Shown piece after piece: positions 1 to 8,166 of a stretch of 64,000 bases of DNA (position 1 is the first letter of the stretch; each line of letters begins with the position of its first letter). A program made the translations under genes and the position numbers. This DNA comes from Bacteroides clarus YIT 12056 (lineage in GTDB: Bacteria; Bacteroidota; Bacteroidia; Bacteroidales; Bacteroidaceae): contig NZ_FQWK01000003.1 of NCBI RefSeq assembly GCF_900129655.1, forward strand, positions 372,001-436,000, given 5' to 3'. Below the pieces are notes generated by a model. It saw nothing but the letters and a program-made list of their open reading frames with translations, made no database searches and was not told the origin of the DNA.

Positions 1-1
1 G

Positions 2-673
2 AAAGGTGATGTCCTGACTTTGGTAAAACCCCGTCAGCACGCATTATTCTGGGCGGATGGAGAACCTAATCGCGGTACATTCCACACCAACTTTAAACTG
101 GACAGCCTAAATGCCAACTGGATCGGTCTGTACGATTCCGGCAAGAAACTGTTGGATCAGATCGTAGTTCCTGCCGGCGTATTAAAGGCCAACCAATCCT
201 ATGCGCGCGTCAGCGACGCTACTCCGGAATGGGAGGTCAAAGGAGAAACTTCCGATAAGTACGTTACTCCGAGCACCAACAACCAAACCATCGACAGCAA
301 TGCCAAGATGGAGAAGTTCGAGCAGCACGACAGCGTAGGTATAGGTATGTCTATTTCCGCCATGAGTGTAGTATTCTTTGGTTTGATTCTGCTTTATATT
401 TCTTTCAAGATTGTAGGCAAGATTTCCGTCAACCTCAGCAAGCGCAACGCAATGCGCGCCAAGGGTATTACCGACAAGAAAGAAGCTAAAGAAAAACTAT
501 TGGGAGAAGCCCCCGGTGAAGTATTCGCCGCCATTTCCCTGGCTTTGCACGAAATGCAGAGCGATGTACACGATGTGGAAGACACAGTGCTCACCATTAC
601 CCGTGTAAAACGCAGCTATTCACCATGGAGCTCCAAGATTTATACACTGCGTGAAACTCCTCAGAGAAAGTAA
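2..673 (+). CDS. OadG-family decarboxylase sodium pump gamma subunit with lamin-tail domain (5' partial)
   Basis: The reading frame is open from the first bases of the window, so the true start lies upstream. The visible N-terminal ~90 residues look like a lamin-tail domain (the N-W-I-G-L-Y-D-S stretch). A linker and one membrane segment (VGIGMSISAMSVVFFGLI, about residues 110-135 of the visible part) follow, then a charged cytoplasmic tail. A single-span gamma subunit fused to an extracytoplasmic lamin-tail domain is common in Bacteroidota decarboxylase pumps. The biotin carrier and beta subunit follow at once, so the protein probably assembles and anchors a Na+-translocating decarboxylase (methylmalonyl-CoA or oxaloacetate type). 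The substrate cannot be told because the carboxyltransferase subunit lies outside the window. Confidence 0.8.
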   Translation, partial: KGDVLTLVKPRQHALFWADGEPNRGTFHTNFKLDSLNANWIGLYDSGKKLLDQIVVPAGVLKANQSYARVSDATPEWEVKGETSDKYVTPSTNNQTIDSNAKMEKFEQHDSVGIGMSISAMSVVFFGLILLYISFKIVGKISVNLSKRNAMRAKGITDKKEAKEKLLGEAPGEVFAAISLALHEMQSDVHDVEDTVLTITRVKRSYSPWSSKIYTLRETPQRK

Positions 674-698
674 AGTCACCTTTAATAAAGATAAAACG

Positions 699-1130
699 AT
701 GAAAGAATATAAATACAAAATCAACGGTAACGTATATAAGGTTACCATTGGAGATATTGAAGATAATATCGCCCACGTAGAAGTGAACGGTACTCCCTAT
801 AAGGTTGAAATGGAGAAAACTCCGAAAGCAGCTGTCAAACCGGTAGTGCGTCCTGTAAGTACGGCTCCGGCCGCTCCGGCCACTCCGGTCGTTAAGCCGG
901 CCGCCGCATCAACCGGCAAGTCAGGCGTGAAGTCTCCGCTGCCCGGCGTTATCCTTGACATCAAGGTCAATGTGGGCGATACAGTGAAGAAAGGCCAGGT
1001 TATCATCATCCTGGAAGCCATGAAAATGGAGAACAACATCAATGCCGACAAAGACGGTAAGATTACCGCTATTAATGTTAGTAAAGGAGAATCCGTACTC
1101 GAAGGTACTGACCTTGTAATTATTGAATAA
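699..1130 (+). CDS. Biotin carboxyl carrier subunit of Na+-translocating decarboxylase
   Basis: 143 residues. An N-terminal small beta domain is followed by a Pro/Ala-rich hinge (about residues 45-75) and a C-terminal biotinyl domain. The E-A-M-K-M-E-N motif gives the biotinylated lysine. The ATG at 699 is chosen over the upstream open frame (651) because the protein then starts at the conserved M-K-E-Y-K-Y-K and only just follows the gamma gene. The swinging biotin carries CO2 from the carboxyltransferase to the membrane beta subunit. The stop at 1130 is one base before the next start, so translation is probably coupled. Confidence 0.9.
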   Translation: MKEYKYKINGNVYKVTIGDIEDNIAHVEVNGTPYKVEMEKTPKAAVKPVVRPVSTAPAAPATPVVKPAAASTGKSGVKSPLPGVILDIKVNVGDTVKKGQVIIILEAMKMENNINADKDGKITAINVSKGESVLEGTDLVIIE

Positions 1131-1131
1131 T

Positions 1132-2292
1132 ATGGGAGAATTTATCACATTTTTAGGAAATAACCTTGCCGACTTCTGGACATATACGGGTTTTGCCAAT
1201 GCAACGGCAGGCCACGTAGTAATGATTCTGGTAGGTTTGTTCTTCATATACTTGGCGGTAGCCAAGGAATTTGAGCCGATGCTTCTGATACCTATCGGTT
1301 TCGGTATGCTGATCGGTAATATCCCTTTCAACATGGAAGCCGGATTGAAAGTCGGCATCTATGAAGAAGGGTCTGTGCTCAACATTCTGTATCAAGGAGT
1401 GACTTCCGGATGGTATCCGCCGCTCATCTTCCTGGGTATCGGAGCCATGACGGACTTCTCCGCCCTGATTTCGAACCCGAAGCTGATGCTGGTCGGCGCA
1501 GCCGCGCAATTCGGTATCTTCGGCGCATACATGACAGCCTTAGCCATCGGATTCGATCCGATGCAAGCCGGGGCTATCGGCATCATCGGTGGTGCAGACG
1601 GCCCGACGGCTATCTTCCTCTCGTCCAAGCTGGCTCCCAACCTGATGGGTGCAATCGCGGTGTCCGCCTATTCCTACATGGCGTTGGTACCGGTAATACA
1701 GCCGCCTATCATGCGTCTGCTTACCAGCAAGAACGAACGCCTTATCCGCATGAAACCGCCGCGCGTTGTTTCTCATACGGAAAAAGTGATGTTCCCGATT
1801 ATCGGTCTGTTACTCACTTGTTTCCTCGTTCCGTCCGGCCTGCCTTTGCTGGGTATGCTGTTCTTCGGTAACCTGTTGAAGGAAAGCGGTGTAACCCGTC
1901 GTCTGGCCAACACTGCCAGCGGTCCGCTGATTGATACAATCACCATCCTGCTGGGTCTGACCGTAGGTGCTTCCACGCAAGCATCCGAGTTCCTGACCAC
2001 AGACTCATTATGGATTTTCGGTCTGGGCGCATTCTCATTCATCGTCGCAACCTCTTCCGGCGTAATCTTCGTGAAGATATTCAATCTCTTCCTGAAGAAA
2101 GGCAATAAAATTAATCCGCTGATTGGTAATGCAGGCGTATCTGCAGTACCCGACTCTGCGCGTATCTCTCAAATAGTAGGTTTGGAATACGACCCGACCA
2201 ACTATCTGCTGATGCATGCCATGGGTCCGAATGTAGCGGGTGTTATCGGTTCGGCGGTAGCCGCCGGTATCCTGTTGGGATTCCTGATGTAA
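1132..2292 (+). CDS. Na+-translocating decarboxylase beta subunit
   Basis: 386-residue polytopic membrane protein of the OadB/MmdB family. The family signature G-G-A-D-G-P-T-A-I-F lies near residue 145; its acidic residue belongs to the Na+ path in characterised homologues. The subunit decarboxylates carboxybiotin and couples this to Na+ export. The ATG at 1132 directly follows the biotin-carrier stop, so it is preferred to the in-frame TTG nine bases earlier. It is the last gene of the operon, ahead of a strong terminator at 2328. Confidence 0.93.
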   Translation: MGEFITFLGNNLADFWTYTGFANATAGHVVMILVGLFFIYLAVAKEFEPMLLIPIGFGMLIGNIPFNMEAGLKVGIYEEGSVLNILYQGVTSGWYPPLIFLGIGAMTDFSALISNPKLMLVGAAAQFGIFGAYMTALAIGFDPMQAGAIGIIGGADGPTAIFLSSKLAPNLMGAIAVSAYSYMALVPVIQPPIMRLLTSKNERLIRMKPPRVVSHTEKVMFPIIGLLLTCFLVPSGLPLLGMLFFGNLLKESGVTRRLANTASGPLIDTITILLGLTVGASTQASEFLTTDSLWIFGLGAFSFIVATSSGVIFVKIFNLFLKKGNKINPLIGNAGVSAVPDSARISQIVGLEYDPTNYLLMHAMGPNVAGVIGSAVAAGILLGFLM

Positions 2293-2297
2293 GCAGT

Positions 2298-2313
2298 GAA
2301 AACGTTTGCATAA
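2298..2313 (+). promoter_or_regulatory. LacI-type operator-like site upstream of the GH13 gene
   Basis: GAAAACGTTTGCATAA lies just after the beta-subunit stop and about 90 bases before the GH13 gene. The core AAACGTTT is palindromic. The same AAACGTTTGCATAA string occurs in the intergenic region upstream of the SusB-like GH97 gene (16521-16534), inside a perfect 12-bp palindrome. Its role as a regulator-binding site is inferred from this sharing; no regulator gene is in the window. Confidence 0.45.
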
Positions 2314-2327
2314 CCTGCATAAAGGAT

Positions 2328-2366
2328 AATAGCGGAGAGGCGACAGCCTTCTCCGCTATTTTTTTT
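2328..2366 (+). terminator. Rho-independent terminator of the decarboxylase operon
   Basis: AATAGCGGAGA pairs with TCTCCGCTATT across a short loop, followed by a run of T. It lies between the operator-like site and the GH13 start, so transcription of the amylase from any promoter upstream of it would have to pass this hairpin. Confidence 0.85.
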
Positions 2367-2400
2367 AATTTAGCGCAGAAAACAACGAAAAGCTAATATC

Positions 2401-4251
2401 ATGAAAAAAGTATTCTTCATTTTGGGAACGCTCCTACTTTCCCTCAGTACGTATGCAGCCATGAACGTAAACAAAATCGACCCTCCGTTTTGGTACACCG
2501 GCATGCAAAACCCCGAACTTCAGCTAATGGTATATGGTGAAGGCATCGGCAATACGGCGGTATCCGTCAACTATCCCGGCGTCTCGCTGAGTAGTACAGT
2601 CAAGTTGGAAAGCAACAATTACCTGCTGGTCTATCTCAAGCTGGACAAAGACGTGAAACCCGGTAAAATGACACTCACCTTTACGCAAGGCAAGAAAAAG
2701 CTCGTCAAAGAGTATGAGCTAAAGGCACGTGCCAAAAAGGGCTGCGAGCACAAAGGTTTCGACGCGTCCGACGCGCTCTACCTGCTGATGCCCGACCGTT
2801 TCGCCAACGGTAATCCCGACAACGACCAGATAGCAGGCATGGCAGAGTACAAGATAGACCGCAACGACCCGAATGCCCGTCATGGCGGCGACCTCGCGGG
2901 TATCGAACAGCACCTCGACTATTTTTCCGATTTGGGCGTGACCGCCTTGTGGTTTACTCCGGTATTGGAAAACAACATGACCGGCGGTTCTTACCACGGC
3001 TATGCCACCACCGATTACTACAAGGTAGACCCCCGCTTCGGCACCAACGAAGAATATAAGCGACTCATCGAAAAGTCTCATGCACGCGGCATTAAAATCG
3101 TAATGGATATGATTTTCAACCACTGCGGCGTAGAGCACGTATGGATAAAGGACATGCCCTGCAAAGACTGGTTCAACAATCCCGACCATGAAAACAGCTT
3201 TGTGCAGACATCCTTCAAGCTGACTCCCCACGTAGACCCGTACGCATCGAAATACGATTTCAGCCAGATGAACGACGGCTGGTTCGTAACCGCCATGCCC
3301 GACCTCAACCAAAAGAACCCGCATGTATACCGCTATCTCGTTCAGAACAGTTTCTGGTGGATTGAATATGCCGACATAGACGGTATCCGCATGGATACTT
3401 ACCCGTACGCCGACTATGACGCCATGAGCAACTGGATGAAAGAACTGAATGAAGAATACCCCAACTACAATACCGTAGGCGAAACATGGGTAACCGAACC
3501 GGCATACACCGCATGGTGGCAAAAAGACTCCAAACTGTCCGCCCCGAAGAACAGCAATCTGAAGACAGTAATGGATTTCAGTTTCTACGACAAAATCAAT
3601 ATCGCCAAAACGGAAGAGACGGAAACCTGGTTTAAAGGATTAGACCGGGTGTACAACAGTTTCGTATATGACTTCCTTTACCCGAATCCGGCATCGGTGC
3701 TCGCTTTCATCGAGAACCACGATACCGACCGCTTCCTGGGCGAGGGCGACAATCTTCCGATGCTGAAGCAAGCCTCTACCCTGCTGCTCACCACCCGCCG
3801 TATTCCGCAATTGTACTACGGAACGGAAATTATGATGAACGGCGTAAAGAACAAGAGTGACGGTTATGTCCGCAAGGACTTCCCCGGCGGCTGGGTAGAC
3901 GACAAAGAGACCGCACTGACAGCCGAAGGCCGCAGCAAAATTCAAAACGATTGCTACAACTTCTACAAAACAATACTGAACTGGCGTAAAGGAAACGATG
4001 TGATTGCCAAAGGCAGCATGACCCAGTTCATGGTACAGAACGGCGTATATGCCTATGCCCGTCAGCACGAAGGCAAGACCGTTTTCGTAATGCTGAACGG
4101 TACCGACTCTGCAACCGCCGTTCCTTTGAAGTTCTACAAGGAAATACTGAAAGGCGCCAAACAAGGTAAAGACATTCTAAGCGGCAGAACGATCGCCTTC
4201 GGAGAAGAGTTGAAGATGGGAGCGCGTGAATCACTGGTTATCGAGTTGTAA
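2401..4251 (+). CDS. Secreted GH13 alpha-glucanase (neopullulanase/cyclomaltodextrinase type)
   Basis: 616 residues. A Sec signal peptide ends around T-Y-A-A (residues 17-20). An N-terminal beta-sandwich (about 22-110) resembles the cyclomaltodextrinase N domain. The GH13 barrel follows and then a small C-terminal beta domain. The catalytic set is visible: nucleophile D332 (G-I-R-M-D-T-Y-P-Y), acid/base E361 (V-G-E-T-W) and stabilising D441 (E-N-H-D-T-D-R). It hydrolyses alpha-glucans or maltodextrins, presumably in the periplasm or at the cell surface like SusA. It stands alone, with no SusC/D pair next to it. It may share regulation with the GH97 gene at 14268 through the operator-like site. 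Confidence 0.88.
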   Translation: MKKVFFILGTLLLSLSTYAAMNVNKIDPPFWYTGMQNPELQLMVYGEGIGNTAVSVNYPGVSLSSTVKLESNNYLLVYLKLDKDVKPGKMTLTFTQGKKKLVKEYELKARAKKGCEHKGFDASDALYLLMPDRFANGNPDNDQIAGMAEYKIDRNDPNARHGGDLAGIEQHLDYFSDLGVTALWFTPVLENNMTGGSYHGYATTDYYKVDPRFGTNEEYKRLIEKSHARGIKIVMDMIFNHCGVEHVWIKDMPCKDWFNNPDHENSFVQTSFKLTPHVDPYASKYDFSQMNDGWFVTAMPDLNQKNPHVYRYLVQNSFWWIEYADIDGIRMDTYPYADYDAMSNWMKELNEEYPNYNTVGETWVTEPAYTAWWQKDSKLSAPKNSNLKTVMDFSFYDKINIAKTEETETWFKGLDRVYNSFVYDFLYPNPASVLAFIENHDTDRFLGEGDNLPMLKQASTLLLTTRRIPQLYYGTEIMMNGVKNKSDGYVRKDFPGGWVDDKETALTAEGRSKIQNDCYNFYKTILNWRKGNDVIAKGSMTQFMVQNGVYAYARQHEGKTVFVMLNGTDSATAVPLKFYKEILKGAKQGKDILSGRTIAFGEELKMGARESLVIEL

Positions 4252-4350
4252 ACAGACCCGGATTTGATATGAGCCAGGCACGGATTGTACGGAAAACCAC
4301 GGAAATCCAAAGAGTACCGTAAAGCTCCGTTCAATCCGTACCTAAAAGTA

Positions 4351-4387
4351 AAAAGGGGAGTGCATTGAAATGCACTCCCCTTTTTTA
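4351..4387. terminator. Bidirectional terminator between GH13 and aldolase genes
   Basis: GGGGAGTGCATT and its complement AATGCACTCCCC form a stem flanked by A and T runs on both sides. It serves the two convergent genes. Confidence 0.88.
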
Positions 4388-4404
4388 TAATCAGATTAAC
4401 CCTA

Positions 4405-5415
4405 TCAGTCCAATTGAGCCAATTTGTTTTCCGAACCAAGCACGTTGATGATTTTGTGCTTGTAAAGTTTCTCCATGTTGTCACGAGCCGGGCCCAGGTA
4501 TTTACGCGGGTCGAATTCAGCCGGTTTCTCAGCGAATACCTTACGAACAGCAGCGGTCATAGCCAGACGAGAGTCTGAGTCGATGTTGATTTTGCAAACA
4601 GCGGACTTGGCAGCTTTACGCAGTTGGTCTTCAGGAATACCGATAGCCGCTTCCAGCTTACCGCCAAATTTATTGATAGTATCAACTTCTTCCTGAGGAA
4701 CTGAAGAAGAACCGTGGAGTACGATAGGGAATCCCGGAAGTTTCTCCATTACGGCATCCAATACCGCAAATTCCAGAGGAGGAGGAACCAGGCGACCTGT
4801 CGCGGGATCTACGTGGCATTGTTCGGGTTTGAACTTGTATGCACCGTGAGAAGTACCGATAGAGATAGCCAAAGAGTCGCAACCTGTGCGAGTAGCGAAG
4901 TCAATAACTTCTTCAGGGTTAGTATATGTGTGGTGTTCAGCAGACACTTCATCTTCTACACCTGCCAATACGCCGAGTTCGCCCTCTACTGTAACATCGA
5001 ATTGGTGAGCGTAGTCAACAACCTTCTTTGTCAGAGCTACATTTTCTTCGTATGGAAGATGTGAACCGTCAATCATTACTGAGGAGAAACCTGAATCGAT
5101 ACAGCTTTTGCAAGTCTCGAAAGTATCTCCGTGGTCAAGGTGAAGAACAATTTCAGGATGTTTGCAGCCCAGTTCCTTGGCATATTCCACAGCGCCCTGA
5201 GCCATGTAACGCAGCAAAGTAGCGTTAGCATACTGGCGAGCACCCTTGGATACCTGAAGGATAACCGGAGACTTAGTCTCTACTGCAGCCTTGATGATAG
5301 CCTGCATCTGTTCCATGTTATTGAAGTTGAATGCAGGGATTGCATATCCACCTTTGATAGCGCGAGCAAACATTTCTCTTGTGTTTACAAGGCCTAAATC
5401 TTTGTAATTAACCAT
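4405..5415 (-). CDS. fba: Class II fructose-1,6-bisphosphate aldolase
   Basis: 336 residues, the usual length for the family. Metal and catalytic motifs are present: H-L-D-H-G-D (zinc site, near residue 92), a conserved G-V-E-D-E loop, and V-L-H-G-S-S-S-V-P with a zinc-ligand histidine and phosphate-binding residues. It is cytoplasmic and interconverts fructose-1,6-bisphosphate with dihydroxyacetone phosphate and glyceraldehyde 3-phosphate. It appears monocistronic. The substrate could instead be tagatose bisphosphate, but the central glycolytic role is more likely for the single copy seen here. Confidence 0.92.
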   Translation of the reverse strand: MVNYKDLGLVNTREMFARAIKGGYAIPAFNFNNMEQMQAIIKAAVETKSPVILQVSKGARQYANATLLRYMAQGAVEYAKELGCKHPEIVLHLDHGDTFETCKSCIDSGFSSVMIDGSHLPYEENVALTKKVVDYAHQFDVTVEGELGVLAGVEDEVSAEHHTYTNPEEVIDFATRTGCDSLAISIGTSHGAYKFKPEQCHVDPATGRLVPPPLEFAVLDAVMEKLPGFPIVLHGSSSVPQEEVDTINKFGGKLEAAIGIPEDQLRKAAKSAVCKINIDSDSRLAMTAAVRKVFAEKPAEFDPRKYLGPARDNMEKLYKHKIINVLGSENKLAQLD

Positions 5416-5634
5416 TTTGTTTAAAGTTTATTGTTAGTGAATTAAAATTCTACGCAAAAGTAAGCATTATCCTTTAAAAAGAAGAACGGGAGAAGAATAA
5501 AATATCTCTATTTATCTGTCAAATCTGTTCTATTTTAAAGCCATTGGCTTGAATTAACAGAATATTGTAATCTCCATATTACAAAGTTCTTGCATCTGTC
5601 TGTTCATTCAGCCTTTTGCATTCTCACCTCTATA
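5416..5634. other. AT-rich intergenic region upstream of the aldolase
   Basis: This stretch should contain the aldolase promoter on the minus strand. I see no open frame worth calling and no clear -7/-33 pair. Apart from AT richness nothing stands out. Confidence 0.5.
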
Positions 5635-5671
5635 AACAAAAAAGCCGGAAAGCAAGTTTACGTTCCGGCCG
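5635..5671 (-). terminator. Terminator of the EEP-fold gene
   Basis: GCCGGAA pairs with TTCCGGC, and on the minus strand the stem is followed by a T run. It lies about 110 bases past the stop of the upstream minus-strand gene. Confidence 0.75.
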
Positions 5672-5782
5672 ATTATTTACACATTATTATATATAAAGTA
5701 AATACACGTAATCAGCTTGTACGCTCTGAATGACAGTTGCTCCTGATATAAACCAAGAGCTTGTGTAACATCCGGCGCCCGC

Positions 5783-6790
5783 TTACTTTTTCAGATAAAC
5801 AATCGTAGGCAGATGGTCGCTGTAACCGTTCAGCCATACACGCCCGCCATGGGTACGCAGAGGCGCACCTTTGTACTTGCCGTCCTGCTGAATCAGATAG
5901 TCGCGGATAAAGACCTCGCTATGGTCGTAGCGTAATCCTTTCTTCGCTTTCACCACCGGCCTGGACAGTACAATCTGGTCGAACAGGTTCCACTTGCCGC
6001 GATACAGCAGAGTTCCCACGCCCTTATCCTCCAGTATCTCCCACCAGGGATTGTAGAACTGACTCGCTTTCATGCCCGACACATATTTACGGGCTCCCAG
6101 AGTCTGCATGCTTTCGTCCATCGGGTCATCGTTCATATCTCCCATGACAAAGAGTTTCAGTTTTTTATCCTCACGCAGCAAGGAGTCCGTCAGCGCCCTT
6201 ACCTGCTTGGCGGCATGCACACGCACCGGTGATTTCGCTCCGCGGGAAGGCCAATGATTCACGATGAAGCACACACGCTCACCTGCCATTCGGCCGTCCA
6301 CAATGAGGAAACCGCGTGTCAGATGCACCGTATCCCCTTCAAACGGAGTGGAGAGCACCAGTTTGGAGTTCGTCACGGTAAACTGCTGCGGGTCATACAG
6401 GAGCGCGCAGTCGATACCGCGTCTGTCGGGTCCTTCATAATGCACAAACTTGTAGTTGGATATGGCCGGCCGGCTGACAAGGTCTGTCAACGCCCTTCGA
6501 TTCTCGACTTCCGCCACGCCGATTACCGCCGGCCCCTCTGGAACCAGATCCCGTGACAGGGAGCTCAGTACTTTCGAGAGATTATGCAGTTTGGCTTCGT
6601 ACTTCCGCACACTCCACCGATAACTGCCATCGGGCAAAAACTCATGGTCGTTCTTGCCTGCGTCATGAATGGTGTCAAACAGATTCTCAAGATTATAAAA
6701 CGCTATGCTGTACAGCTTGCGCTCCGTATTCTGTGCCGTGACTATTGTAACGCCGAACCAGAAAGAAAAGAATACAATCAGTTTTCTCAT
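5783..6790 (-). CDS. Secreted endonuclease/exonuclease/phosphatase-fold protein
   Basis: 335 residues from the ATG at 6790, chosen because it starts a clean signal peptide (M-R-K-L-I-V-F-F... ending V-T-A-Q). The frame extends nine codons upstream. Family motifs are Y-N-L-E-N-L-F-D-T near residue 32, I-G-V-A-E-V-E-N-R, N-H-W-P-S-R, M-G-D-M-N-D-D and the C-terminal S-D-H-L-P. These are the metal-binding and catalytic positions of the DNase I/EEP fold. The substrate (nucleic acid, sugar phosphate or lipid phosphate) cannot be read from sequence. Location is probably periplasmic or extracellular. Confidence 0.85.
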   Translation of the reverse strand: MRKLIVFFSFWFGVTIVTAQNTERKLYSIAFYNLENLFDTIHDAGKNDHEFLPDGSYRWSVRKYEAKLHNLSKVLSSLSRDLVPEGPAVIGVAEVENRRALTDLVSRPAISNYKFVHYEGPDRRGIDCALLYDPQQFTVTNSKLVLSTPFEGDTVHLTRGFLIVDGRMAGERVCFIVNHWPSRGAKSPVRVHAAKQVRALTDSLLREDKKLKLFVMGDMNDDPMDESMQTLGARKYVSGMKASQFYNPWWEILEDKGVGTLLYRGKWNLFDQIVLSRPVVKAKKGLRYDHSEVFIRDYLIQQDGKYKGAPLRTHGGRVWLNGYSDHLPTIVYLKK

Positions 6791-6899
6791 AGGTGATATG
6801 GTATTAATCTCCTGCAAAAATCTAAAATAAAAAGCTATAAACCTATCAATTTCCGGCTTTTTTTTGCAAAAAACCTTTTTTCATTTCATAGAAAAGCAT

Positions 6900-6907
6900 T
6901 ATCTTTG
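6900..6907 (+). promoter_or_regulatory. -7 promoter box for the L31 gene
   Basis: TATCTTTG matches the Bacteroidota -7 consensus TAnnTTTG, about 75 bases before the L31 start. The expected -33 position is T-rich but has no exact TTTG. Confidence 0.65.
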
Positions 6908-6981
6908 CGCACTGAAAAAGACCATTACACTATTTATTACCAAAATAGTAACAGAATATAAATTAAAAAACAAATATTGAA

Positions 6982-7233
6982 ATGAAAAAAGGTATTCATC
7001 CTGAAAATTACCGTCCGGTAGTATTTAAAGATATGTCAAACGGCGACGTGTTCTTGTCTCGTTCTACTGTAAATACTAAAGAGACTATCGAGTTCGAAGG
7101 CGAAACTTATCCATTGGTAAAGCTGGAAATCTCCAGCACTTCTCACCCGTTCTACACCGGTAAGTCTAAGTTGGTTGACACAGCCGGTCGTGTTGATAAG
7201 TTCATGAGCCGTTACGGTAACCGTAAGAAATAA
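6982..7233 (+). CDS. rpmE2: 50S ribosomal protein L31 type B
   Basis: 83 residues, starting M-K-K-G-I-H-P and ending in the basic S-R-Y-G-N-R-K-K. The protein lacks the CxxC zinc pairs of the zinc-binding form, so it is type B (C-minus). It sits on the large ribosomal subunit at the central protuberance, bridging the subunits. It is monocistronic, with its own promoter and terminator. Confidence 0.96.
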   Translation: MKKGIHPENYRPVVFKDMSNGDVFLSRSTVNTKETIEFEGETYPLVKLEISSTSHPFYTGKSKLVDTAGRVDKFMSRYGNRKK

Positions 7234-7255
7234 TCTGTTTTTTAAAGAAGCAGAA

Positions 7256-7287
7256 AAAGGGAGTCTGATACAGATTCCCTTTTTTTA
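7256..7287 (+). terminator. Terminator of rpmE2
   Basis: AGGGAGTCTG pairs with CAGATTCCCT (one G-T wobble) and is followed by seven T. Confidence 0.85.
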
Positions 7288-7404
7288 TTATACCGCGCAT
7301 ACTCAGGTTCAGCCAAACGACAGGATGTACATCAAAAAAAGTTTTCAAGCCTATCAAACAGACTTTTCAAGCGCACCAAAGACGATTATCACCGTACACA
7401 AAAG

Positions 7405-7512
7405 CGTCCCGCAAGATGAAATTATTTATCCCGCAAGGCGGATTATTTTGTCTTGCGGGATGGATAAATCCGTCTTGCGGGATGGTCCTTTTCGTCTCGC
7501 AAGACGGATTTA
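7405..7512. repeat. Five-copy ~20-bp repeat cluster in mixed orientation
   Basis: The unit TCCCGCAAGACGGAT recurs five times in about 105 bases, with small changes: forward at 7407, 7429 and 7495, reverse at about 7450-7463 and 7472-7485. Forward and reverse copies can form alternative hairpins. Frames run through the cluster, but their translations are just the repeat read as protein and are not called. The surrounding 7288-7700 has no convincing gene. Confidence 0.7.
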
Positions 7513-7714
7513 CTTACACAATTACCTCCGTGCACATTTGCCGGCGCCCTTCAAACATTTCAAAGCCGAAAACAAGGTTTCACCCGCTATCCCGCATAAA
7601 CAGGCGTGTGGAAGGTGAAGGTAAATATCATCAAACTGAAAACGGAGAGAGCTTATGCCTAAAAGAAACAAAATAAAAAGTGGACAATCCATTCTCTCTT
7701 AACAAAAAACTACT

Positions 7715-7722
7715 TATCTTTG
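7715..7722 (+). promoter_or_regulatory. -7 promoter box for the leader ORF and lipoprotein
   Basis: TATCTTTG matches the Bacteroidota -7 consensus. Transcription from here would start near 7730 and give a leader of about 435 bases before the lipoprotein start. That leader contains the short ORF and the hairpin described next. Confidence 0.55.
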
Positions 7723-7815
7723 CGAAAGTTCCATTGAGCGCAACGAAACTAATTATTTTTTAAGAAGCGTTATTGAAATTATCTTCTACAATCAAACTTC
7801 GCAACTTTGAAACCC

Positions 7816-7911
7816 ATGAAGATGATAACAACAACGCTCACGTCTGTGTTATATACCTACTTTTCCATCGGTGTATCCGGTAGAGGAGTATCTATATACA
7901 AAATGGCGTGA
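7816..7911 (+). CDS. Possible 31-codon leader peptide
   Basis: ATG-AAG-ATG opens a 31-residue frame rich in Thr, Ser and Tyr, ending in G-V-S-I-Y-K-M-A. Its TGA stop lies within the first bases of a long terminator-like hairpin (7907). CTCACG inside the ORF (7837-7842) can also pair with CGTGAG at the base of that hairpin. This layout fits a translated leader that controls the hairpin, but it could be chance. I know of no named family for the peptide. Confidence 0.4.
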   Translation: MKMITTTLTSVLYTYFSIGVSGRGVSIYKMA

Positions 7912-7990
7912 GTGGCTGTTGTTTATCCATGGGTGGGGCAATGCGAAGGCCTGATTGTAGGATAAACAAATACAGCAACTCACGTTTTTT
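7907..7990 (+). terminator. Long terminator-like hairpin before the lipoprotein gene
   Basis: The 5' arm (7907-7928, CGTGAGTGGCTGTTG...) pairs with the 3' arm (7960-7984, ...CAGCAACTCACG) with a small internal bulge, and TTTTTT follows. It would end transcription about 180 bases before the lipoprotein start unless prevented, so it may act as an attenuator rather than as the terminator of an upstream gene; no full-size gene precedes it. Confidence 0.65.
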
Positions 7991-8166
7991 GTATGTTTAA
8001 CTTAACAATATAACACATGGCTCAAAGCAAACAAACTCTCCAAGACACCTCCTGCACTTCTCACCTTGTTCTCCAAGAAGAAGCAACACCCCACACGTCT
8101 TACACAGACAACGGCAGACGCCGGCATATCGGCAGAAAAGCAAACAACAATACTTACGGATATATT

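Noticed and set aside
7405..7512. CRISPR array
   Set aside because: Units are in both orientations, spacing is irregular and no cas genes are near.
7325..7676. Two overlapping frames of 86-97 codons
   Set aside because: They only translate the mixed-orientation DNA repeats and lack start signals or family features.
8017..8166. Upstream ATG extending the lipoprotein by 50 codons
   Set aside because: It would bury the lipoprotein signal and lipobox; the start at 8167 gives a normal lipoprotein.
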